DNA from: Mactromeris polynyma
Lineage: Eukaryota > Mollusca > Bivalvia > Venerida > Mactridae
Direction: 5' to 3'
NCBI GenBank assembly: GCA_032209605.1
Contig: JASFXZ010000014.1
Coordinates: 4,174,912 to 4,238,911, forward strand
Length of the DNA: 64,000 nt
Below are positions 11,601 to 26,600 of this stretch, piece by piece. Position numbers and translations under genes: made by a program. Numbering within the stretch: the first letter of the stretch is position 1; each line of letters begins with the position of its first letter. The notes below the pieces were generated by a model. That model was not told the DNA's origin. It did no database searches and worked only from the letters and a program-made list of their open reading frames with translations.

Positions 11601-14600
11601 AACATTCAAATATATCAATGAAATATAAAAATATTCTAAGCATGAATAACATATCTTCAGATGTTATAGCAATTCAACAGGCTTTTTGACATGTGCTCAT
11701 TTTGATGCATTTCTGAGGAGAACTTTGCCAATTCCTGATGTATAAGTTAGCATAAAGTACGAGTTATTTAAAAGAACAATAATTCATGTGTTGAATGAGG
11801 TGCATATCTTAAATATATCTTGAGGTTTGAAGTGTGATTTTGGCCGTGGAAAGAGGTCAGGTGTGAAAAGCGTTCAACTCCTTATATTACATACATATAT
11901 ACTACAGACAGGATAAAGGGACAGAACTCTAGAAGGGATGAAGTGAGAGAACTTGTGACAATCTCCCAGGTATAAACTGAATACTAATCAACATAAACAA
12001 TAACAAAAGGCTATTTCTTGATAACCCTTCACCAGTATTAATCAGTGTTGTACATAATACAGTACGCTCTCTCAGCCATCGTCCCCCTACATTCACCTCT
12101 GTCATTGGCCTCTTATTAACTTCTCTTCCACTTTGACTTTGTGGGTTATGTCAGTAGTGAAGTTTACTTATAATGTCAATGTTGATGAGTTTGTGGGTTA
12201 TGTCAGTAGTGAAGTTTACTTATAATGTCAATGTCGATGAGATTGTGGGTTATGTCAGTAGTGAAGTTTACTTATAATGTCAATGTTGATGAGTTTGTGG
12301 GTTATGTCAGTAGTGAAGTTTACTTATAATGTCAATGTTGATGAGTTTGTGGGTTATGTCAGTAGTGAAGTTTACTTATAATGTCAATGTTGATGAGTTT
12401 GTGGGTTATGTCAGTAGTGAAGTTTACTTATAATGTCAATGTTGATGAGTTTGTGGGTTATGTCAGTAGTGAAGTTTACTTATAATGTCAATGTTGATGA
12501 GTTTGTGGGTTATGTCAGTAGTGAAGTTTACTTATAATGTCAATGTTGATGAGTTTGTGGGTTATGTCAGTAGTGAAGTTTACTTATAATGTCAATGTTG
12601 TGGGTTATGTCAGTAGTGAAGTTTACTTATAATGTCAATGTTGATGAGTTTGTGGGTTATGTCAGTAGTGAAGTTTACTTATAATGTCAATGTTGATGAG
12701 TTTGTGGGTTATGTCAGTAGTGAAGTTTACTTATAATGTCAATGTTGTGGGTTATGTCAGTAGTGAAGTTTACTTATAATGTCAATGTTGATGAGTTTGT
12801 GGGTTATGTCAGTAGTGAAGTTTACTTATAATGTCAATGTTGATGAGTTTGAAATAAAAATTTAATATCACTGTATGAAAGATGTCAATATTTCCTAACT
12901 TTTTTTTAAATTGTTCGATACGATTAAAAATTCATGCTTTTTTTCTTCAATTACAAAACATTGTAGAGCATCTAATACAACTCATTTCAAGTTGCCTAAA
13001 ACATCTTGACATTTAGACCATTGCAGAGGTGAATGCAAGAGGTAAGAACAATAACTCTTGAGATGGATATTGAGCCAAGTAGACAGTAGCCTTACGTTAT
13101 CGAGACAATTCAGGCTAAAAATAGATTTTACCAACCAAATAAACACAAGAAAAATAACCAACTAAAGTGTCAAAAAAACAAACATACTGTATATAAACCA
13201 CAGCGATAAAAAAATCAAAATTTGTTGGCCTATACAAGGGAGGTTACTCAAACACTACTATTTTCAACCACTCAGAGACACGGGAGGGGGTGTTCCGCCA
13301 GTACCTCAGTTTCTACAACTTTTTCAATTCGTTGTAATCTCTGAATGATTGGTTTTCCCGTTTTCTCATCAATAACTTCAACAGTTTGGTGAGAGATGGT
13401 CTCATCAACAACATGAGACGTCTCTCGGACCGATGTGTCACCTGGGCGACAAGAAATTACCAACTTCGGCGATCCACCAGTAAAACAATTTACCTGAGCC
13501 TGTTTTCATAATGCAGCATAAAAAGATGAAACTTTTCAATAACTACGAATGGCTGAACATACAACAGTAAATGATCAACAAGAAATCAATGAAGTTACAG
13601 TAAATACCACCTCAATACTAAGACCACAACAATACTAAGACCACCTCAAAAATAAGAACCCAATTTTCAATTCCATTTTCACTGTTTTGCTCTTTATTCA
13701 ACCTCAATATTAAGAACACCTCAGTATTAAGACCAGTGTTCAAGGGTCTGAAGGGTGGTCTTATTATTGAGGTTTTAGTGTGTGTAGTTCTTAAATTTAC
13801 TAATCGCCACCCAAAGAAACTGCTCGAAAACATGTGGCGAAACTTTTCTTAATACAGTAACTTCGCAAATATATTCCAATAAATAAGTCATGAATTTGGG
13901 GTAATAATGCAATTTTGAACAGTATTTAGGTTACACATTTTAGTCAGCTGACCAAACAAATGCTCCTGGGTTTCTAACCAGAACATTAACTATATTGTAG
14001 CTTCCTCAGTTACCAATTCTACATCCTGCATGGGATTCCAACCCTGCAGCAGAGAGCAGCAAATGGTTTGAAGTAAACAACCTTAATCATTTGACCAAGG
14101 TAGCGTCTCACTCGATGCGTCCATAGGACGCGGATGCATGGACATACGTACGTAAGGATTCATGGACTGGGGTAACATTTTATGCCCCTTCACCATTGTT
14201 AGAATGGGGGAGGGCATTAAAACAATGAAATAACGGACACAACCCTGCAATCAATCTGTATTTTATACATGCATCTACATACTATATTCTTTTCCTTACA
14301 AAACACTCACCGATTCACCATTCTGGTTACTAGCTGCCTTTGTTGTAGATTTTGTCTCATCATTTTGAAGTTCCTGGGCCTTGGCAATCACTGCTTGCGC
14401 ACGAATCGCGTCATCCTCCAAGTCCTTCATTCTGCAACACCGACCAATGTATATAAATTCAGTTATAATGTCGAAGGGAGGATAAAAAAATCAAACATAC
14501 AAAGACAAGGGTTCCATGCACAATTATTTTACTTCAGTTTTGGTAAAAAGTTGTGCAATGGTGATTAACGCTTTGCCCTTGGCAAGTGGATTTTGTTAGC

Positions 14601-17600
14601 CCATACCATTTGGTATGAGCAAGTGTACCTTCTATACGGAGAGCAAGAGTACCGCAGAAGTGGATGCAGTTGCTCATCAGCAGGCAGCCGGGACTTACAC
14701 TTTCTCAGAAACTGAGCAAAACAAAACATTTTCATGGATGCAAACAACGACAATCAAGCTACGACAATAGCTCGTTGTTGTTTCAAAAAGGAAGAGCTAA
14801 ATATACACAGATATTGTCAATCATATAAGAACTGTTATCTAGAGTAATATATCAAACACATCGTCAGTCTGCTTAGTATATTAGACAAGGGTACATAAGT
14901 GCACAAACGACATACAAAATTAATACATATGGTGTATCATTAGTGTCATATATTTCCAAAGAATAGATATGGCAAAACAGTATTTCATATGGAAATATAT
15001 GGCGATGAATTGCAATAATGTTCGATAAGTTCAAACTTTAAAAAAAAGAGCACACAATCAAGGTATGCCACTTAATATTAGAAACAGACACTAAAATATT
15101 TTGCATAACATATGGATTAAAAGTACAGACAGACAGAAGACATGTACGTTTACGCTTCATGCAAAACATCGACAAATTAAAAACAACAAAACAACAACGA
15201 TTGTAAATAAACAGGAAGTTGATATGCGTAATAAGACAACGAAAACGGCTAGAAAACATGGTAGATTTATGATAGTGTCAATTGTATATTGAATAGAAAA
15301 GTCTTCACACGCACCTCGCCTGACGAGACGCGGCCCTTTGTTCCGCCTGCAAGGCGCGCTCCTCTGCTGGGGACAATTTATGGCCGATTGGAGGCCTGGA
15401 TGTCATGATATTTGTAGGGGTTTGGGCTTTAGCCCGGTCCAGAGTACTCATCACATTAGGGGGACTGATAAATGAAAAAAAGACAGCAGACATGCTATAA
15501 GAACTGATTATAAATTAACTAACAAGAAACAACGATTCATGGCAAATACACTTGCTTAGCGTAGTATCTAATTCAGTAAGGAAAGCATGTTCAACATTCT
15601 ATGAAAGCTTAATGAGTAAATGATGTCAGTCTATTCCTGGGCCATAAACAAGAATTAATGATTTAACATATGTCTCAGTCTTGCATCCAGATAGTATATT
15701 AGCATGTTAGTTGTGAGTGTGCAATCCATACTTTGGTAATAATGTCAGTGTTTTTTCAGGCCCATTTGGGGCTGAAATTGGACCTGATTCCACTCTGAAA
15801 AGTACATTTTCCCCCTGTTCCGAATGAAATTCCCCTCACAGCATCGACTAGTTACATCACATATCTTATGATACAGACCTGTAATCTACATACTTGTACC
15901 AATGAAAGGTCACAATGAATACATGGTTTGGATACAGAAATGTAAACTTTGTATTGTCAATAATACCCCCCCCTTCCGACGCAATTCCCCCTTCAAAGGG
16001 CCATGTCACTAATCCCCTTAAAATGGGTAAAACACTGAATGGGGCTTTTCCTAGACCATCATGCATTAGAGCATGAGAGAAATAAATACAGTCGGACCTC
16101 GTTCATGCATAGGGGTCCGAAATTTTATTTCAAATAATACATGGTTTTCAAATAGCACATTTAAAATCGTCATGCCTAAGAAGATACATCGGGACATGAT
16201 ATTTATTTCGGACGATACCAAGTATTCACATAAAAGGTTGTGGAATAAACAATGTCGGACTGTATTAGCCATGTGATCCCTTTAAGCCAATCAGAACTGG
16301 GCTATAAAACATTCGAGAAACAAATAATCAGGGGACTAAATAAAGAGAATAACACAATAAATGGGTAATGGTCATAAAACTTAAAAGATTGATCTCAAAA
16401 ACCCGAATCTCATTTTGTATGTAGAAATATTCTCAACTTGTGCTTAGATTATGAGATCAACCATACGTTATTCTATATGTGACAACCATACGTTATTCTA
16501 TATGTGACAACCATACGTTATTCTATATGTGACAACCATACGTTATTCTATATGTGACAACCATACGTTATTCTATATGTGACAACATTAATATGATTGC
16601 ATAATTATTCAACTAATATATGTTGAGATTTAAATGAGATTTAAGCACTGAGACTGTTCTCAAGTCTTGTAACCCTGAAATCAATAATGATAAAATTCAC
16701 CGAACTTATAGTATATTCATCAGGGTTAAATTATCAAAATACATAAACTGCATGTAATACTATAATTAATAATTGCATAATTTGCACAACAGACAAAATA
16801 ATATTTGTAATCAAGTTGAAATTCTTCATCGATTTTGTAGTACTTCTTGCAATACAGAAAACCTCACTTAAAGACCACCTCAAAATTCAGAACACCTTAT
16901 TTATAAATTTTATTTTCTTCAACCAGTTTTTATTTTTTCTTCCATAGTACAACTCGATAATCAAACCACCTTAAAAATGAGACCTGACTTTCTTCGGAAC
17001 CAATGGCGGTCTTATCGTCGAGATTTTACTGTACATCAGTAAAAGGTAATAATAAAATCATTTAAAGACAATAAATAATAAGAACGTAATAAAAAGATAC
17101 AAAAATTTGCATAAAAACAGCAAACCAAGTTCTGTGTATAAGAAAATGTCTAAAATTGGCTGACAGACAAATATCAAATTCTCGTTAATGTCACATCATA
17201 AGTTAGATTCTATATTGAAGTTGTACAAATAAAGTCAATTAAATTATTTAACAATTTGATAAAAATAAAAACAATGGGTGACTAAAAATATACATTGTGA
17301 TGCAATACATGAAGATTATATGTTATAATATACCGTACGAAATATACTCAATCTTTCGTCAAACATATCATATATAAAGGGAGGTAATTGCTTAGAGAGC
17401 AGCAGAGCTATAGCATGCAAAGTTTCTGTTCCGACTAAGTAAATCTCCCCAAACGGTTAACTAGCAAAATTATAGGACATTCAAATAGGGAAGCAATGAA
17501 TGTGTATATTACAACTCTAGTTCATCTAAATTTTATTTCAAAGAGATTGACTTTAAAACAGAATTTGACTCAAATAATTTTACCGTGGAGACAAAATATA

Positions 17601-20600
17601 AGAATCTCAAAAACACAGCAAATTGTAACTCTAGCAAAAAAATCACTTAAAAAACATTCTCAAGAAAGCGTACAAAGTATTAACACAAAACTTGCAGCAA
17701 AAATGATTGTTATGCTCAAAATATAAATCAAATTAAGGGCTGTAATGGCCCCGCATCGCTCACCTGAGTTACAAATATTTTGTACTATACTAGGAAACCA
17801 GCCCTGGTTCCTGGTAGCCCTGATTTTAAAATGATCAACCTTTTCTTAACAATTTTGTAAGGAAATCACTCAACACTCATCGCAAACAAATTATGAAAAT
17901 TTTCCGTTTTTTATCAACATTTTTGTCTGATTTCTGTAAGTTGATAAAACGATTTTTGATAAAAGATCACGTCAATAACTTTCATGAGAGTATGACAACA
18001 AGTCGGGCGACTATTAAAGAAGTCTAAATACATCTTTAATTATATCTAGAAAGAGCTGATTGGGTTAAAAGTATTCGGACAACAGACCAATCACAAAAGG
18101 GTAACCTTAGCCATTGTCTCTGTACTGGCGAGTTAACATTCAAACTTACATTAGACGCATTAGATATCAAACAAACATGTTGTTTTCAAAATATCAAATC
18201 AAAAGTAAACACAAAAACAAAGCAAGTTGAAAAACTTTCGGCAAACAAAAATAATGTTAGAGCTATAAAGATGAGGTCATGCTTGGTGAGGTAAAGCTAA
18301 CTAACTAATGTTTTCCCAATCGTACATTTTTGGTAAAATGTGATGGCCGACAAAGAAATTGAGCTTTTTAAAAGCAAAAAAAATACCAACCTACAGACTA
18401 TTGTACCAAAATTGTTACCTAAACTAAATATATTTCACCTATACTATAATGATTCAACAAAATGTGCAGATTTTTGATTACCATGGTAATGATATCAAAA
18501 TATATAAATTTAGAATGTGGTAATTTTACAATTTTCAAAAATAATGCAAGTAAAAATTATTCAATTTTTCATAAGACTTTACTAAACCACAATGTCATGA
18601 ACTTCCATAAAGGATTATGATTTAACTTCTAGCAAGGAGCTGACCACTGTTTGGTCAACAAGGGTTGGTCAAAAAGTAAAAAAGAAGAAGAAAAAAGCGA
18701 TATCCACAAAATGCACACAAGATGTAAAGCAATGTCATATTGATTCATGTATATTTACTATAAACTAACAGCATGAGTCTAGAGCATATTACAGCAATGA
18801 ACAATGCACAATCACCAATCACAGTAAAAGATTGTTTTACCCTAAATTGATTGTAACAAAACACTTCATGAATTATTTCTACAATCAAAGAACAGCATAA
18901 AAATGCCATATATTAACCCCAGATCCAAGTTATTCAATGTTTCTTCATTAATATTTATTAATAGGAGCAAATATTTCATTTCAAAACTCCACGTTTATAA
19001 TTATGTATAATTGTAGCATGATATTTAAAGCATTACAACTTTTACCTAATGGATAAAAAAGTAGAACCATGAACTTCCACAGAATGAAACAAAAAACAAC
19101 AGGCCGCCAGAATATTAAATTAATTTGTTTTTGAAAACTTCTGTTAAACGAGTATAATTAAATTTTCTCATCTAATCAAAATCCCGAGACACTTCTGTTG
19201 TTTTCGAGTTAAGATTTCAAAATGCATCATAATAACGCACACTTTTTCCATTTAATTTAATTGCTAAAACTTAATGTCCGTGTTTTACCACATATTTCCT
19301 GTGATAAATCGCCAGGCAACACTTTTTTAAATTTTTCATACAAAAAATAACATAAATGTTGCCTGGCTCAACATTTGTTCAAGGCGTGTCTGGAGGCCTG
19401 TGATTTTAGTAAGAATGAATAAAGCATGCTGAAATGATGCAAAAAAATATATGATAAGATTAGTTTAGTAAACTTGTTACCTAATTCCCAGACTGTGATG
19501 GTTTTAAATAAGGTAATAAACAGTTTTCAGAGTTAGTAATACAATCATGTTATCAAACAGAAACATCAGTACAAAAAAATTGTTATATCTTAATATTAAA
19601 TAATATTGTCATTTTGCATGAATTCATCACTTGGTACTAAACTTTAAAAAGTTGCACCATGAAAATACGTCAAATGACCATATAAGGAACTGAATGAAAT
19701 CAGAAGCAGGTTCTACAAAACATCTCAAATTGAGATTTTTCACAAAATCAAATATATAATTCCTCTACACAAAAATAACGAAAACAATGTTTCACAATGA
19801 TAATACAAGTAACATGGTTGAATTTAGCTTCCTTGTTTGTTATTTTACTCAAAATCAACCACTTTGAAAATTTGAGTTTGAGATAGATTTCAATGACATC
19901 ACAGACTATCTTTAAAAAATTGTTTGTTTGGCATAACCCTACTTGGCAATTTTGGGTTGGCAAGCAGTTAATTTTTTATTTCTTACTTTTAAAGGTCATT
20001 CAAGTTTTAAGTACTATTAAGCAGCCCCGATAAATTGACCTCAGTCAGACATCTCCAGAATGTTCTTAGTAGGGGCCATTTTTCAGGAGTAGAAAGGATT
20101 ATGCCATACAAACATTTTTTACAGGATGACCTAATTAACTTAACGATCAGTAGAGATAGAACGGTGGAATTATAGCAAAACTTTTGTAACAAATGTCAAT
20201 GAAAATGCAAACATATATAAATCAGGCACGTTTTGCCCCTAAAACTGATTGGCCCTAAAGGTTTGCCTGGGATAAGGGAGCTGTCACAATTTGGGTCCCT
20301 GACCTCTATCCCATTCAAAATTGATAGGGTCCCATCTTCACGGCATGAAGAATTCTGTGCCATTAATGAAAAATTTCGCAATGATACATACATATATATG
20401 AAAATGTTTAAATATCGTTGACTTGAACCCAGGTCATGATCTACGAGTGCGACTATTTACTTGAATATTACATTTAATTTAAAATGAAGATATGATACAT
20501 GGACACATAGCTACAAGATTATTTCCCATCACATCTAGAGAATATTTTCAGAGTGAGCTTGGTTAGTATAACAATGCCATAGAGATGACAGAATATACAG

Positions 20601-23600
20601 ACAATATCACTAATGCATAACCATAGTTCGTACTTTCAAAATTTTATCATCACCACACAAAAATTGAAATTGTATGTCCACAATTTGATATTCTTGAATA
20701 AATAGATTTACAATAGCAACTGGACAACATCAAGTACGCTGAATAAATTATAACATACCAATAACATACAGAACTTTCCAAAACACCTCACAAGATGCAT
20801 AATTAACAATCTTACTTAACCATGAAACACCTTCCCATAATGCATTGTTCTTAATTCTATTTTACCCACAAAACACCTTCCCATAATGCATTGTTCACAA
20901 TTATATTTCACCCACATAACACCTTCCCATAATGCATTGTTCACAATTATATTTTACCCACAAAACACCTTCCCATAATGCATTGTTCACAATTATATTT
21001 TACCCACAAAACACCTTCCCATAATGCATTGTTCACAATTATATTTTACCCACAAAACACCTTCCCATAATGCATTGTTCACAATTATATTTTACCCACA
21101 AAACACCTTCCCATAATGCATTGTTCACAATTATATTTTACCCACAAAACACCTTCCCATAATGCATTGTTCACAATTATATTTTACCCACAAAACACCT
21201 TCCCATAATGCATTGTTCACAATTATATTTTACCCACAAAACACCTTCCCATAATGCATTGTTCACAATTATATTTTACCCACAAAACACCTTCCCATAA
21301 TGCATTGTTCACAATTATATTTTACCCACAAAACACCTTCCCATAATGCATTGTTCACAATTATATTTTACCCACAAAACACCTTCCCATAATGCATTGT
21401 TCACAATTATATTTTACCCACAAAACACCTTCCCATAATGCCATGTTCACAGTTATATCTACTCACAAAACGCCTTCCCAACACCTTTCAAAAATGCATT
21501 ATTCACCATCTCATCGACCAAATACACCGTATAAAATGTGAAGTTTTCAAAAATATTACAAAAAAGCGAGCTCACCTAGAGAGTACTTTGTTATACTCTT
21601 CATCGCCGCTAGCAACATTGTCGGAAACCTTAGACAGTAGCTCCTCCTTGGACATTCTTCCAGCTTTGTCGGCTGCGTCAAACGAAACATCATCTTAATA
21701 AGAACAATTTTATCACTCAAATGCAAAAACAATTTTGTGTAATTAGTGCAATGTTAGTTATATAATTTAAATCATAGTAAACTTTCAAAATTATTTTCAA
21801 ATCAGTTAAACTCCGTTTTCGGTGCAAACAGCTTTGCAAATGCTTCCATGTTCAGTTTGAAAGTACATCCAGTCAGACCTTGTTCATTTGAATTCATTGG
21901 GTCCGAAATTTTATTTCGAATAATACATGGTTTCGAATAGCTCATTCCAATGAATGTGCATAGGAAGATACATCGGGACCTGATCTTTATTTCAGATGAT
22001 ACAAAGTATTTGAATAGAAAGTTTTGGAATTAACGAGGTCTGACTGTACACTCAATTTGAAGACAAAATAACTCATATTTTCAGACAATGTAATAGTTAT
22101 TCCAAAGTTTAATCATTTTATTAGTAAACAGGATTGTAAAAAGGTGGGAAATACTCATTACGGAAGCCAGTCGCTCGAAGAATTCCTAAGCAGTAAAAAA
22201 ATACTGGATTTCTTTAATAATGTCTAAATCAAAGCACAAAACATTATAATTTTCTGAAATAAATCATGCAAATCGAACTAAGCTATACTCAAGATATAAA
22301 AACAAAATGAAACAAAATTTACGTGACACATCATACAAATATGTAAGCAAAGTAAAGTTGGGAGATAGGTTTTGCTATTATAAGTCTGACCATCGATGAC
22401 CTACTATGTAAGTTAGTCGACTATCTGCGCAGTGAACATTGATGAACAAAGTGAACAACAAAATCGCTCACACAAAATGGAAATAACTTGTCCAGATTTT
22501 TAAAAAGGGAAACAATGACTTCATCAATTCGTTAAGACTTTTTCCTAATAGAGAAATAACACATTACTTGATATATGACTTAATTCTTTTTATTTTGAGC
22601 AACCTTGAAAGATAACTTGCTCATTCATACAGCCCCTCTGAAAACTGGTCGTCCAAAATTCATTTAACATACATGTTCCTGTCATTGGTCATGTGACTTC
22701 AGTTGCTAACTGATTGATCAATGGAAATGACAATCACATTTCGGATATATTCATCTTAACAACCCAAATAAATTCCTTAAGGAATTTTGAGCAAGCTTTG
22801 AATCTACTGTGTTATATTTCAGCTCTCCTCAAAAATGTTTAAATGTGACTCAGAATAAATTGGATGGGACTGGACTGGATTGGACGAGTTGAGTACATGA
22901 CTGAAAATGATAATACATTAAAAAACCAAAGATTACCACAATAATGTCAATTAATTATAAAACAATATTACAACACACTAAATACCTTCTTCTTTTCGCA
23001 TTTTAGCAAGTTCATGTTCCGAAAAAAATCGAAATGGTTTGGCTGCAACGTTAATTGAAATTTAATTAATTTATATGAGGGTCCTCTAAGAGCACTCATT
23101 TGGCCATTTTTAGGGCCATTTATGGGTAACATGCCCATACTAAAATATAATGTTTTTTCCCTATTTCAGTTTAATTAATATTCCCTTCACAAAAACAAAG
23201 AAAGTCAAATGTGCATAGTTGGGTCTGATCCACATTTCTTAAAGCATATTAAGACATGAATCAGGATATACTGTCTAGATTTGGTTCAAATTTTCCTTTT
23301 CAACCTTTCAAAATTCAAATGCCTCCATTTGAGGGTATGGATGGTAGTCTCTGAAAGTCATCTAGTGCCCTGGGTTACTATATCAGCCAACTAAAGGTTT
23401 TAGAAATTCACTTCTTCTCTAATAAATAAGAGGCTAGGATTTTGGTGAAACTTTATAATAAAGAGAAAAATTCAGTAGGATAAATAAAGACTGGCCATGT
23501 CTGTAGAACACAAAAGTTTGAGTCAACTTTTCATGTATTCTTCCTTGACACTATTAATTTTTTGATCAAACTTTTAGAATGCAGCATTTATAATGTGGCT

Positions 23601-26600
23601 AACAGGGATTCCCCTAGCTACTCAATCTCAAGGGTCATTTTGGTAATTTAGGACCACATTTTATAGAGAAAAATTAGCCCTTCAGCCAGAATTTATAGGG
23701 TCAAAATGTGGCCTTTTGAAATCTCAAAGGGTCAACTCCAGGGTCAAACGGAACCCCTGGCTAAGTAAGGAGACAGCAAACAAACATATTTTATTGTTGA
23801 CCCAATGAACAAATTCTTCCACCATACTACAGAAGATAAGCAGAATCACCTACCCTGAGTTTGACTTGACATGCCCTGTTCCTTGATTTCCATTTCAAAG
23901 AAATTTTTCTTGGTGTTAAACGAGCCACCTTCACGAGCGACAGGTTTGATACCTCCGTACACCTGTAGCAAAAGAAAAATGGGACGTTAGATTTATCCTT
24001 CTCTCCTCGAAGACTGAACTAGCAGAATAACAAATGAGTTCAAAAATCTGGTCACGTTTCATGAAATTTCAAACATTATATAGGGAATATTTATTACACA
24101 AAAACATGTTCTATGACAACATGACAAATGTTCCAGATCCTTAAAAGTGCTGAAAATTTGTTAAGGGTTGTTGACAATTTAAAAGACGATGGTAAAAGCA
24201 AAAGGTGTCTTATCTGCCCCTTTATTTATATGTAGACTAGTCTCTCTTTCACCCCTAGATGCCTATATCTACTGACATCACATTGAAATATCGTAAAGTT
24301 GTCTCCTTTGCCAAAATCAACCTTCACCAAAGCCACTAATATGGATATTGTGTGTGAAAAAAATGTCTTACAACAGCGCATTGCAGTGAAAAATTCCAAA
24401 ATCTTACATCAAATATTAATTCAAAGCAGGATTGGATCAACAATAAGCAGCATTGACATTTTTTCGCATCCTGACATAAATTATCTCAAAGAAATTCCGA
24501 CAATGTAGTCCGTACCACAAGACTAATCTAAACCTAGTCAAAAATAAAACTTCCTTCATATCTAACGCAGTATGGATATATTTCAGGCATGAGAATGCAA
24601 AATTCCAAAATCAGCTGAAAATTTGGCAAGGGGTCCAGGGGGCCGCTGAAGCTCCTGACTTTTAAGCATCTAAGATGGCTAAAACTGCCTCAAAAAGGCC
24701 CTTGTGAGCGTCAAATCACAGAAATCCGCGGAAAATTCTCATACCTGATATTTACACTATTAAGATGGAAGAGATACTTGATTTATTTCATTATTATGTA
24801 TTACACTCTATAGGACAACCAGGAACACCTTCATACAAAGCCACAAAGGTTTCAGTACAAATTTTCGAGAAAAAATATTACGTAAATATGACATGAATAT
24901 TTTCACTACCTCTGCCTTGAAGTCTGCCATGTTGAAAACGTCCGCAAAATAAAGCTCAAAGTAATGATCCGATATTTTCACGTATCAATACAGCACAGAC
25001 ATTGAGAAATATTACCACATGGCGTTATTAAGTCACAGAAAACATCCACAGTTGCTTTCCATTAAATTCCAATAAATTATCACATCATGTGGCGACCCTT
25101 TAAGTAGAATACAGTGCCACACTTCCTTAGTTCCCTTTTCAGGACACAGACTGCCACAGAGCCAGGAAAAATATCATGAAATTTTGGAATACTGCCTAAA
25201 ACTAGCTAACTAAAATATATTATCAATAAAGCTCTTCAGCTACCAAGGCAAATAATTTCAAATTAATCTTAATTCCTATTTACATCAAAGCAAAACAGAG
25301 CAAGATTCTACAATGAAGTCTACAGATTATTTGTCACACAACACTATTAATAACAATGTAACAAATTCAAGATAAACTCCAAAAAATGACAGTGATCAAT
25401 ATTCCAGCAACACTCAGAATGATATTCACTATGGATTTCCCATCACATTTAGTCTGCCTATTCTGTCGATAAATTTTGCTAGACAGCACTGCTAAGCATA
25501 ACTATTGATTTCCTCCGAAATTTAGAGAAGGCGAGGCAGATAGCAAAATTTGTAACTGAACAATTTGCACGCCGACATGTACAGAACGTCATGTACGTAG
25601 GAATGTGATATGTTCAGATAAAATCCAATATTCTCTTGTTACTCTATGACTCAGAAAATGCTTTCATATAAGGGGCATCTGTCGGGGCCGATTGAAGTAT
25701 TGATTTTATTGATCGCTGTCTCAGAAAACAACAGACTGCTTCAAAATGACGGTGATGTATTGACTTGAATTTGAACAGATGAATTGCGTAAAGTCACATG
25801 ATAAAAGTTGAAACAATCTACAACAAGCAGATGATCCCCAGGGACCACTAGATGTAGTGATACAGTTTATTTAATGGAAAGCTTCTCCCAAACTCCTAAT
25901 TTGGAGTCCTGAGGATCTACTTTTACTCCTTCTTATGCTCCTTTTTGCTTAATAGAAACCGTACTTCCAATTCAAATATTGACAATATCATTCCATATCT
26001 TTCGAGCTAACATCAATCATTAACAACAGAGATAATAAAATTTACAAGATTCAATTTCTTAACCTGATCTATGAAGCTATACACAAAACTATGATCGCAA
26101 TTAGTAATAACTTCCAAAATTGGTTACTGAATTTAAATTACGATCAATACATATTAAGAGATAATTTTATACACACTGACCCTGAAATCGTCAAGTGTTC
26201 ACATATGACACAACAATTTTTGAATAAAATATATTAAATCATTAATGTATTAGTAAAACCAATCATCTAATACATGTGGAAATACAGCTTGACATGTATG
26301 AAAACTACCAGCCCTTTTTTATGGCAAATTTGGGGCCGATATTGGGCCCATTCCCCTGAGACAAAAGTATATATTTTCTCCCTACTTAGAAAGAAAATTC
26401 CCCTTCAGTAAAATCATTTAAAATTTTAGCCTTATAAATACCCACATTTGGCGATTCATAATGCAAATTACCGCTCTCAAAAGGACCCACCATACTTACT
26501 GAAGAACAAGACAAGGAAATGTTCATAAATTCATAAAGATATTATTACACAAGTTAATTTCATTGTTTTTTATTTGATTTACTGCGATTTTTGAACTTTT

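Noticed and set aside
13272..13305. Stop at 13272 as the only end of the protein
   Set aside because: Exon 24 joins in frame through a good donor and acceptor, so I list the stop as an alternative.
15038..15292. Overlapping short frames on both strands between exons 21 and 22
   Set aside because: Low-complexity AT-rich intron; no splice signals or homology by eye.
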